Shown: piece after piece, positions 35,968-46,432 of the stretch
How positions within the stretch are numbered: position 1 is the first letter of the stretch
Layout: each line of letters starts with the position of its first letter
Source: Allantophomopsis cytisporea
Lineage: Eukaryota > Ascomycota > Leotiomycetes > Phacidiales > Phacidiaceae
DNA: 64,000 bases
NCBI GenBank assembly: GCA_024752435.1
Contig: CP103026.1
Coordinates: 496,001-560,000, forward strand
Direction: 5' to 3'
Position numbers and translations under genes: made by a program
The notes under the pieces: model-generated
What the model was told of the DNA's origin: nothing
Database searches by the model: none
Seen by the model: only the letters and a program-made list of their open reading frames with translations

Positions 35968-37872
35968 GGTATCTGGTATTTGGTATGGACTGTCTGAATG
36001 ATGGAAATATATGCTTTATGGACCCTATGATAGTATGAATCTTTGAAAGGGATGCTCTTCCTAATCTAAGGTACGTTCATTTGAATATGATGACACATGA
36101 AGTATATGGAGGAATTATGAATGCTGTTGTTTCTAAGTGCACTAACGCGTCATTTACGGCACACATCACCAATCATCATCTTCATACTGCACAACGACAT
36201 TTTAGATCGAAACTTTGTTGCCGAATAGCCAATTAGATACCAAAGGCGCTTTTTCTCCTAAAGAACAGTCATGAAGCTAGAAAGCGATAAAGATAAGGTA
36301 GGGTGCATTGGGTTTGGAAGCACTGTAAGTGAGCGAGTAGGAGCGGTAGCTTGGTAAGATACATGCATGTTGCAAAAGCTTGAATCACAAGAGAAGAAGA
36401 CACCTTATTCTATATCTCTAATAGCGTAACGACACCATCTCCGAATAATACCCCTACTGTAGGCAGAATAAGAAGCTTATCAAGAGTATAGGATAGTGAC
36501 ATTGGAGAAAAAGTGTTGGATTTGGGCAAGGTAACAGTACATCAATAGATTCTTATTTTACCTAAGATTTCTAGTATTTGTTTATTCCCAAGTCTTAGGA
36601 TATGTGACTAACCTAGGGACAGTATAGTATAATCGATTACTTTACAAGGCCTAATGTGTATCTTTACAGCTATTTGAGAATACCGAAAGAGTATTATATT
36701 TTAATAACAAAATTGGGAATTTCCCTGGGTTTCGGCAAATTGATTCAACTTTTGCATCACTAGTGACACCGAGTAGTTGCGGCGAGGCTGACTCTGCCTT
36801 AATCTTCCACTTCCTCATGCATCACGATCTCTGTATTTTACTACACGCTTTCAACCTTGTAACCTCAGCTTACACGTCAGGCTAATGAATTCTTTCGGGA
36901 CATATTTCTCTACTTATTGGGACCGGAGGCCTCTATTCATGCTCAAAGCCTCGCCAGAGTATTCAAGGCAGTGTCTGCAGTATACTTTAATGGTTGGATG
37001 TCTGACAAAGTGATGACTCGCAGCTGCATGTCCGGAGATGTGACCGTACGTGGCCTCGGCTTAGCCGGGAGTTTCAATAGTGTCAAATATACTAGTGGAA
37101 AATCAGTATGACACCAGCTACAGCCTCTCTATCGTCTTGTCGTATTCATCCAGCCCATCCTTTCCATTGTGCACCTTTTTAACTGCATGATACAATGGAA
37201 CCCTAGATGTCATCTACGTCTCCCATGCATTAATTTCGACGGGGACCGACTTGTCCTCCACAGATAGGGGCGGAAACTCATCATTGAGTCATGAACATCG
37301 TGAACTCTGGCGAGAACACACCTTTAAGACTTATGGGGTGCTAGGCAAACACCTTCAATTGTGTTCATTGACTTATGATTGTGCCTCACAACCACATATA
37401 TTGGAATCTACATGTCTACTTTCACTATCAATGAAGCATTCCAGACAATGGATGCATCAAGCAACGATGGTATCATTCACAGCTATGTGCGGCGTTTTAC
37501 TCTCCACTCTTCCTCTTTTGTGAAAATTCAACACTATGGCCCTTCTCATGATAAGAAGTCTTCATGACCCCTGAACATTAATAATTCAATCTCCATTAGT
37601 TACACTCGGAATTTTTTTTTAATATTGGATATAGCCTCTCTTTTATGGCCTGACAGTTGTCTACAATGCATAATCTAACAGCAGCTCTTGCAAGCCATGG
37701 TAAGATAGGCAACCATTATGGCAAAATGGCTCACTCATACGCTCCAAGTGAGAAGATAACATGCTCTTGAGTGTACCAAGAGATTCCTATGGTGCTGATG
37801 AATAAATGGAACAAGTGCACCTCAATATGATCTTCTCTAGATCAACTTTTCAGTAATCTCTTAAATATCAAA
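35968..37872. other. Intergenic, AT-rich; no gene recognised
   Basis: About 1.9 kb holding the divergent promoters of the SDR and the GH71 gene. The 36480-36720 stretch is strongly AT-rich. No credible coding frame. Confidence 0.5.
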
Positions 37873-39561
37873 ATGCTTTTCTTCACCCTTTCTACCACAC
37901 TCGCCATAGCCCATCTTTTCATGGGCAGAGTGCAGTCTCGTTCAGTTTTTGCCCATTATATGGTAAGATAAACCTCCAAGTGTGTACGCGCTTTCAAGCG
38001 CCCAGGCACGGTATCTCATGATCTAGACCGAACATCACTTAACAATGCTTAGGTTGGAAACATCTCCGAGACTCACGCCCATAAAGATATTGATGATGCA
38101 AAAGCAATGGGTTTAGATGGCTTCGCACTCAATATAGGAGACCCCACGCAGTCATTTGTAACTACAGCTCTTGAGAACATGTACGGATATGCTGCTTACA
38201 TTGGGGACTTTTCACTATTCATAAGTATGGATCTCGGGGCTGCTGGTGCAGCCGGAAAAGGCATCGAAGACTTTCACGATATTTTGGAGGCCTGGAAAGG
38301 AAACGATGCCAATTTCAAGTATGGGACTTACAACAATCCAATGATAAGTACCTTCACTGATGGTGGGCTGCAAAATGATACGCTTGATGCTTGGAGGAAC
38401 ACCGAGTGGGCTAATGTCATGTACTTCGTACCTAATTTCGACGGCACTGCGGGTTATTATACTGCTGCATCTGACTGGTGGGCTTACTGGGGAGACTATG
38501 TTGATGGACTCTTCAGCTGGGAATCTGCCTGGCTAGAGTTTAATGGAACAGGCGAACCATCTGTTGGTTCTATCAGTTTGGATCAAACTGTCATTGATGG
38601 GACTTCGAGCCATGACAAATCTTACATGATGCCCCTAAGTGCGGTCCAGTACAAGAACGCCTACAGCACAAACATCTACCGCCCAGGTGATTCCAATCTT
38701 CCAGATCGCATGGCAAGCATTCTCAGCATGTCTCCTGCCCCGGACTTTGTGCAAATAATATCTTGGGTGAGTTGGCACGTCCGTTACTCTATGTTTCGAT
38801 ATTGACCAAATCAACAGAATGACGGACCCGAGAGTCACTACATTGGGAATATCTGGCCAGAGGCGAATTCAGATACTCAACCCAATATTTATATGGATAC
38901 ACCTCATACCGACTGGCAGCCGCTCCTGCATGCATGGTTGAATGCCTACAAATCAAGTGGATCTGTTTCTTCGATGACTACACCTAACAATGAACTCGCT
39001 GTCGGAGCGATGTGGTACAAGAGCATCTTACAAGACACTGTCTGTAGTGCAAATACCCTAAAGCTTGCAGAATCGAGCTCCGAAGCTACGACCTTAAAAA
39101 GTAACCTTACTCACGTCCCAGCACCGAATGACACAGTAGCTCCCACGACGACTCTCATACGAAGGACCGCCACCAAGTCATCCTCATCGGCCATCTCTTC
39201 TCCAGCCTCCTTCTACCTCGAACAACCTGAAGGTTTTACGACCGGCAAGGACGAAATCACCTGGGCAGTCGTATTGCGTAGTGACGCAACAGGTTATTCG
39301 GTGCGTGTCGTTAGCAATGGGGTTACTCTCGAGTCGCAGTCTGTAAGTCCTGGTTTCAACTCAGCGTCATGGGGAACTGTGAGTGCTGGGGCTCAAAGAC
39401 TAGAATTGCTGGACTCAAGTGAGACCGTGGTTATGGCCGCGCAAGGCCAAATTTGTGTCTCAAGCGACTGCCCCCAAGGCATCTATAACATGAATCCCAA
39501 GGTTTATGCGCTTGGTACGGCGGATATTGGATCTAGTGGGTGCGTATTGGAGTCGCGATAG
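37873..39561 (+). CDS. Glycoside hydrolase family 71 alpha-1,3-glucanase (mutanase)
   Basis: A 515-residue secreted enzyme in three exons, with introns at 37963-38052 and 38767-38817. The start at 37873 gives a signal peptide ending near QSRS. GH71 landmarks follow in order: VFAHYMVGN, KAMGLDGFALNIGDP, FKYGTYNNPMISTF, MYFVPNFDG, DWWAYWGDYVDGLFSWESAW and IISWNDGPESHYIG. The catalytic module is followed by an all-beta region (about residue 390 onward) with three late cysteines. The substrate is alpha-1,3-glucan, a fungal wall polymer, so roles in wall remodelling or mycoparasitism are typical. The short first exon carries the signal peptide. Confidence 0.92.
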
Positions 39562-40162
39562 TCGTGACTGAAAGACTGTGGATTTAAATGGTGGTAAGAG
39601 CACTGCAGAGTCTTAGATTCCTTTGTTTTGAGATATAGATAAAGTATATACATATGTATATATATACACACTTAGAAATGACAAGAAATGAATTGACTGG
39701 AAGAAAATACCCTATGCAGTTTATCGCAACATACTCATGCTCCCAATTCGAAGTGCGAATCACATACAGGCCCACCATTAGAGACTATCCGAGCATGTAG
39801 AGTGTGGGTCTCGATCAATTAGTAGCTGAATAAACTGGCATATAGCTCTTTTTTTCTCGATTCCATAGGCTGCGTAACTATAAATCTTCAGATAATTGTA
39901 TAGAACTATATTATTTTATGTCTATAAGATACTGTGTAACTCTCAAAAGTTACGCGGCTCTGAATGATCGTACAGGTTCAAATTAACAACCAGCCTTATA
40001 ATTTGAACTGTCCCACTAAGTCAGTTTAAATCCTGGTAGCGAAATACCATACGCCTCAGCAGGTGTAGGGGGTTGTTCACATATCCAAGGAAAGGAGGCT
40101 TGGCATCACTTGATTATCAAAAAAAAAATCGTGTTTGGATCAAGCCTTCAGTTCCTGCCACT
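39562..40162. other. Convergent intergenic region with a TA-rich microsatellite
   Basis: About 600 bp. A (TA/CA)n-like run lies at 39645-39671. Otherwise AT-rich 3' UTR-like sequence. Confidence 0.5.
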
Positions 40163-41708
40163 TCAACTCAGTTGACTATACAAGACACTTCTCTCTCGCC
40201 CAGCATCATAGACCAAATCTTGTACCGTCTTTCGTACTCGGAAGCTTCGAGATTCCTTCGGGCCGAATAGAATGACATTCGCAGAATCGCCCTCTTTAAT
40301 TTCCAGACTGACGTTGTTTCCAATACCAATTGCAGCCCTGGCTCTTGTGGAGACACATTGCTATGAGCTGTCAGAAGATATGGTTCCAGTAAATAGACCT
40401 AGAAACATAAAATAAAACAAACTCACCAACAGTATATCAGCATCAGCCTTCCTCCCAGCCTGGTAAACTCCCACAGCCATACTGACAAGAGCCATAGGAT
40501 CACAACTGCCATGCGGCGTGAAAGCATTTCCAACATTGTTTATTCCAACAGCGCCATTAATGCCATATCTCTCAATCATCTGGGGAATCTGCATGGTGCC
40601 TCTATTCCGTAATCCGCCACCCTCTCCGTCTGCAGGCCTGCCCATCATGAAAAGATCGGAAGTTGGCAAACCAACAAAATGTATCGGCAGTGTTCCTATT
40701 TTCTCACGTAATTGCACCCATTCTTCTGCCGTGAATAGCGTTAGTCGGGTACAGTGACCAAGTGTCACAGTTCGATCTTGCCAGCGGCAACTATTGAGAG
40801 CTGAGATGACGCTGTAGACCATTGGTTCGGAGTTGGTATCGAGGTTATAATCGAGATGAAAATCAAGCAACATATTTTTCTGCTTAGCCAGTTCCACCAT
40901 CCAAAATATATTCTTTTTTTGGTGTTCTAGCGATTTTTCGACGTATGGTGTACTCCCGATAACATCCACGCCATCCTTGCTGGCTGCTTCTTGGAATAGT
41001 GTTCTCATACCTAGTCCATTATCATCATAGGAGAACAAAGGATCTTGTGCAAAGACACAAATTTGTATATGGCATTTTTTCGTGAATTCTTTCTTCAGTG
41101 ATAGGCCTGCTTCAATGCATTTCAAGCCAACTCCAGCATCAACTTCTACGAAGGCACGCATGTGCGTTACGCCGAAACCGACGCTTTCTTCTATGAGAGC
41201 GCGCCCCCTTTCGATAAGATCTTCGTGGGAAAAACGGGATTTTGCTTCACCTGATCGTTTTCATAGTCAGATGCTTGAATAGCTTTTGAAAGAATGAAAT
41301 ATAATATCTTGAAATTATAAGCATTCATGACATTTGCTAGGTGACTCTGTAAAAAACGGAGGACTCAATTCCATACTACCATCCAACCATACTAAGAAGC
41401 ATGCTCCACTCACTTGTCAACTTCATAGCCTCAGCAAAATCGCCCTTTTGAATTTCAAGATCCGCATACTTGGGATGAGACAGGAGGAAACACTTGTCGA
41501 GATGGATATGTGGATGACACAGGCTGGGACCAAGAATTCGATTACCCAATATGGCTTCTTCCGATCTTGTAGGTGGAGCAATGTTAGTAATACGGCCTTT
41601 AGAGCATTGCACATCCCACAGACTATCTGCTGGTCTGCCAATCACTCTGACTCCACAGAAATCGTGGTTTATGCTTGCATCGAGAAGATTGTCTATCGAC
41701 AGTGACAT
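40163..41708 (-). CDS. Amidohydrolase-superfamily protein (cytosine-deaminase-like)
   Basis: A 438-residue protein in three exons, with introns at 41413-41251 and 40426-40361. The HxH metal motif is at His67/His69 in CHPHIHLDKC. Further histidines are His230 in LDFHLDYNLD and His264 in TLGHCTRL, in the order expected of a cytosine-deaminase-type TIM barrel. The usual HCDE glutamate and GHDD aspartate appear replaced (Tyr233; GINN at 334-337), so the reaction cannot be assumed. The start at 41708 is the first ATG before conserved sequence; the open frame upstream overlaps the divergent COG8 leader and is rejected. It shares a 314-bp promoter with COG8. Confidence 0.85.
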
Positions 41709-42022
41709 GTTGGCTTTCTGTATAACGAAAACAGATTGAGAGAGTATTTTTTCTTGATAAAAAAAAATATGTGATCGTTGGTGATTTCGAAAATCCCACT
41801 TATGGCGATTCGTCACCAGTCGACTTGAGATGTTGATATCATCGCAGTTTAGCACAAGGCTGAGTGCAGAAAGGCTGGGTGCGCAAAGGCGGGCGGGTGC
41901 GGGACGCAGGGACCTGTTTCCCCAGCTTCCACCAACGTGGTCCCCAAGATCTTCACAATCGCAGACAACTGGGCACCTCTCCGCCCTCCAAAATCTCCTC
42001 AATCCCAATTGAACCAGGCATC
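41709..42022. promoter_or_regulatory. Bidirectional promoter, amidohydrolase / COG8
   Basis: A 314-bp region separates the two starts. An A-tract (41759-41768) sits near the amidohydrolase side, and a CT/AG-balanced GC-rich stretch (41870-42000) near COG8. No TATA box is evident. Confidence 0.4.
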
Positions 42023-43405
42023 ATGGCTGAACCATTATATGAATTATTAACTCCATATTTCGAACCCTCAACAGCTTCAGCACGGCCGCCTCCATCAGCA
42101 GAAGACCCCATAACGTCGACGTACCTGAACCGACTATCAACGCTCCCCCTCTCGTCCCTCAACACCAGTGAGCCCGAGTCCATTACGCAAACCTCGCATT
42201 CACTTCTTCTTTCCCTACAAAAGCTCTCCTCCCGCTCCCATAAACATGTCATCGCATCATCCGACCACCTTTCCACATTGCGCACCACCCTTCCTACACT
42301 AGCCCACCACACAGCCTTGCTGCGCGACTCGATCCCTCCACTTGACGAATCCGCCGTGCGTTTTTCAGAAACCTACAACCACCGCGCCGATAATGCCATC
42401 CTCGATCGCCGACGGAAAGCGCTTCTGCTGAGCCGGAACGTAGGCCGGGTAGCGGACGTGCTTGACTTACCGACGCTTTTGTCATCGGCGATTGCATCGT
42501 CAGGGAGTGTAGGGGGCAGTTCTGGGACGACAGTGAACTATGCGAGCGCATTGGATCTTAATGCACATATACGGCGCCTGCATGCGTTATATCCCGAGAG
42601 CAGGTTGATAGGGGATGTCGCGGTGCAGGCGGATGAGGCGATGCTGGAGATGGCTACGAATCTGATTACAAGTTTACGCGTGCAGGGCGTTAAGCTAGCG
42701 GCGGCTATGCGGACAATTAGTTGGCTCAGGAGGGTGGCGCCCGAGTTGGATGAGAAGAAGAAGGAAGGACGGGGAACAGGGGCGGGGGCTTCGAATGCAG
42801 CAGGGGAGGGCAGCTTGGGAGCATTGTTCTTAGTTTGCAGGTTAGCGAACTTCGTATCGATGTTGGAAGCTCTGGAACCATTGCGCGAGCTTGCGGATCA
42901 GGAAACATTGAAGCTGAAGGATGGCAAGGGGCCAAAGGACAGCAGCACAGCATGGGCGGGCGGCCAGCAAACAGAACGCTATCTCAAGAGGTACATTGAA
43001 ATATTCAGGGAGCAGAGTTTTGCTATCATCTCCATGTATCGCAGTATTTTCCCGCCAGCTGCTGACCACGATATCACAAATGGGAGGGCTACACCTCCTG
43101 AAAATAACGACCCTTTGCTACCACTCCCGCCGGCCTTGTCTACCTTTCCCTTGCATCTTATAGATATGCTTTCTGAAGTTCTGCAGCAGTACCTGCCGAA
43201 TGTACAGGATAGATCTTCAAGAGACAGTCTGTTAACGCAGATACTGTATTGCGCTGGAAGTCTTGGTCGTTTAGGAGGGGATTTCAGTATGATTTTAGCG
43301 TTTCTTGATGAGGAGGATGAGGAGAATGAGGAATGGGTGGAGGTCATCAAAAAGCATCGCGTCCTGGCCGGACGTTTAGAGTCGATGGTCGGAGCAAAGG
43401 AATAA
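42023..43405 (+). CDS. COG8: Conserved oligomeric Golgi complex subunit 8 (Dor1-like)
   Basis: Intronless, 460 residues. COG8 landmarks: YLNRLSTLPLSSLNTSEPE near the N-terminus, LDLNAHIRRLHALYPESRLIGDVAVQADEAM, and LRVQGVKLAAAMRTISWLRRVAPEL. YLKRYIEIFREQSFAIISMYRSIFP and a C-terminal helical end follow. The subunit belongs to the eight-member tether for retrograde vesicles at the Golgi. The start at 42023 (MAEPLYELLTPYF) begins the conserved sequence; an open frame reaching back to 41864 lies in leader DNA. Codon use is GC-richer than the neighbours. Confidence 0.88.
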   Translation: MAEPLYELLTPYFEPSTASARPPPSAEDPITSTYLNRLSTLPLSSLNTSEPESITQTSHSLLLSLQKLSSRSHKHVIASSDHLSTLRTTLPTLAHHTALLRDSIPPLDESAVRFSETYNHRADNAILDRRRKALLLSRNVGRVADVLDLPTLLSSAIASSGSVGGSSGTTVNYASALDLNAHIRRLHALYPESRLIGDVAVQADEAMLEMATNLITSLRVQGVKLAAAMRTISWLRRVAPELDEKKKEGRGTGAGASNAAGEGSLGALFLVCRLANFVSMLEALEPLRELADQETLKLKDGKGPKDSSTAWAGGQQTERYLKRYIEIFREQSFAIISMYRSIFPPAADHDITNGRATPPENNDPLLPLPPALSTFPLHLIDMLSEVLQQYLPNVQDRSSRDSLLTQILYCAGSLGRLGGDFSMILAFLDEEDEENEEWVEVIKKHRVLAGRLESMVGAKE

Positions 43406-46400
43406 AAGTAGTCTAGATTATCAGTACCTCCATAATTGGTACCAGGTACTTCGTATGCCAGAGAAAGAATATTAATAGATCATAGTACCCAAGTGGGCGA
43501 GTCAAAGGATGTGTCTACTTTCCAGCCCTATTCTCTCCGCAACCCTATTATCAATTGCGGGGTAGTATCACTACATTACGTTTGATTTCTACAAGCTAAA
43601 CGAAATGCTCGGGTTTCATGCTTGATACTCAGTGATGCGCAGCTATTATGTTAGACTATAGCTGTGATACTGCAGATATTAAATGGTGGCGTCGCGGCCC
43701 GTAAACCGTCGTTCAATAGGAGAGCCAGACAACACAAAGTGATGGGTGCGCTGCGCACACAACAATATGCACCACAACATGTGCATCAGTGACATGCTCC
43801 GATATTGCTCGTTTGCACGCAGTCCGAATCTTCCCGTCCGAGAATTTATCTTGAGTTCTCCGGAATTCAATTCTTACGAAGCTGTTTCCAAAGAAACAGC
43901 TTCGTATGGGAGAGAATTGGTTGATATTATTATGGTCGTGTGATGAGTTGTCGTGCAGAAGTAGATAAGGCACAAGCAAGCAGAGAGATAGGTACAGTAA
44001 GATACTACGCAGCACATAACCCCTCCCCAGATACTTGGATTGGACATCCGCCTCTCACCCAGGTTTGTTGATTTCCCGGGATGGCGGGCAAGGGGCCGAG
44101 GGCCGAAGGGGCCGCGAATGGGTGGGGGGGCGTATTCATAGAATGAATATACGGAGTGTCGCGAGAACTCGTGGATATCGTGTGCGATGAAACTCTGCTC
44201 CCATGTATCCTGGAGGACTTTCACATGAAGATGAGATGCCTCATGCTGTCCCTCCAAGGGTTGTAGCCTTATTGGAGTCTTTGGCCTTTTTGCTGTTCTC
44301 ATTATTGTGGTTCGTTATTTCTCTTATGATTTTCTTCTAATCACGTTCATCGGTTGTGGAGTTGGGCGCTGAGTTGCTGTGTTCTTCACTCAGCTGTCCT
44401 ACCCACTTAAATAAAACCTTCATTTACCCTTGTCGTCGAATAGGAGATATCTTTAAACAAGTCGTATGATTGTTTGATTGTATGGTCTACCTGGTTTTCT
44501 GATGCGTAAGCTGTGTGATATGTCTCCTTATTTGTTCCTCGGAGTAGAGTTCTCCGGCGTACTTCCGTTGAAGAGGGACGTTTATCATTCACAAAGATGC
44601 TTTGAACAGAAAGTTACTGAGTGTTCGTGGACAGTCCATTACCCCAGGATGGGAAATAACGTGAGAGCCTGGGTTCGAAGTTCGACTGTCAGATATACAG
44701 ATTTGTGGAGGATGTTCTGGTTGATCCTCCGAAACATTGGCCGTAAATGGGGCGAATTCCAGACCCCATGTAAGATCGTGAGTGAGTATTTTGTCTAGAC
44801 CACACGAGAGGGTTCTACAAAAGTACTCGATGTAACCTTTTTGGTATTTGGTCGTGGTTCCCAGCGGGGGATGAGGTGAATGCTTGCGTTGCTTGGCCTT
44901 GCTCCGGGCAGGTAGAGTAGTAACGACGTATGTACCTACATACATACAAATAGTAGATACGGTACAGTACCTAGAAATGCCTGGTAGTTGCTGGGACGGT
45001 GAGGGGCAGCAGTGGCAGAAGTGGCAGCGCTTGGTGCGTGGCTGACCTTACTTGACCTGACTTGATTTGGCTTTACTGCTTTCAAGACCTTATGTCATCG
45101 CCGTCTGTTCCTCATAGGCTACTCAGGTGCTTGGAATTGGCAAGGAAATACGCCTGGAGTTTTAGTGAGTGGGTCATAGAGCTACGAGTAGTTAGAACAC
45201 GGGCACGTTCGTTGTTTTCGATGCAAACTTGATATTTAGGTGAAGACGCGGGGGGGAGGGAGGGGTTTGCGTGAGAGTGTGAAGATGACAGAGGCATCCC
45301 AAATGATGATGGTGATTGAGTATGAATGAAAAGCAAAGATAAAAATGCGAGAGAATAGCCAATACACACCTTCTTCGGAGAGTTTGAAGATTGATATACG
45401 AAGGAAGAGCGAGTGAATGGTGGGGGTTTTGATTTGAAGTTGATTTGAAGTTGACGAGCATTTTCCAATCCCGACACAGCTGTAACGCTGCACTACTGCA
45501 CTCTCTCACCCCTCACCGCATAGTACAGCAGCAATAAGTAACGCGCCCACAGCGCCCTATGATTATGTGTGGCATTAAACATTTCAATACTAAAGAGGGT
45601 AGTCAGCGCAAATCATCCAATAATAGATGAGATTTCAGAAACATTGCGATCAAATCACCCAGACAGTCCTGACAAGAAGAGGGGAGTCAGGGAATAGAGA
45701 ATAAAGGAAGAAGAATAATGAGGAGAAGCACGGAAGCTTTGGAGAAGAGGAGGAGGAGGAGGACGAGGAAGAGGACAAGGACGAGGAATCGGAGGCAAGA
45801 TGAGGCGTGCGACCCGGAACAATGTTATCGCTCTACCACTGTCACTTACTTACCTAGATACGGTAGTAAAGGTACCTCTAGACTCCAAGAATTATTTTGG
45901 CAACACTGCCGTGCACCTTGCATCTCATTCTCATTCTTTTTCGCCGTCATCGTCAATTATCCTTGTCCCGTACATGATATGTATTGTGCTGAATGTACTC
46001 TATCTGTGTCTGCATGCTCCATACTTCCTCAACACTTCCAGCGCATATAGTTGTATAATCACCTACACTTCTTTGGACTCCTCCTTACCTCGACGATAAG
46101 CCAAAACTCCGCGCTGCTTCAGTCGCCCATCGTGTGTGGTGGTCGTGTGTGCTCCTACCAAGACCAAAATACGAACAATCCAAACTCTTTTATCGTTTGG
46201 CGGATCGTCACTCGTTACGATTACCTCACTACTAAGTTGCTGAGTACACATACTCTTCTCTTCTAATCTCTACTCTACCCGTAGAGGCATACCAATCACA
46301 ATCCGGATTGCCCATCAGCCACGCAACCTTAAGCTATCTCCCCAACACAAGTTACGACTTGGTGAGATCTCTCTATTCTCGATCTTACATCCTCCATGCG

Positions 46401-46432
46401 CTTGATAGGAAGCGCTCAATACTCACGACGAC
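43406..46432. other. Intergenic, 3 kb; no gene recognised
   Basis: Between COG8 and the repeat-motif protein, both on the plus strand. It contains the hairpin at 43868-43919 and a purine-rich tract at 45674-45806 (GGAGGA/GAAGAG). The segment after about 45810 is probably the promoter and long 5' leader of the downstream gene. Short frames on both strands look non-coding. Confidence 0.5.
43868..43919. repeat. Long near-perfect hairpin
   Basis: Arms 43875-43888 and 43893-43906 are perfect 14-bp inverted copies around a 4-base loop. A further 7-bp pair (43868-43874 with 43913-43919) extends the stem beyond a 6-base one-sided bulge. It could form DNA cruciform or RNA structure. No gene context explains it. 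Confidence 0.6.

Noticed and set aside
41709..42008. N-terminal 100-codon extension of the amidohydrolase
   Set aside because: It overlaps the divergent promoter and COG8 leader, and the conserved sequence begins at ATG 41708.
44660..44690. GGTTCGAA-like string resembling a tRNA T-loop
   Set aside because: No acceptor stem, D-loop or anticodon arm can be drawn around it.
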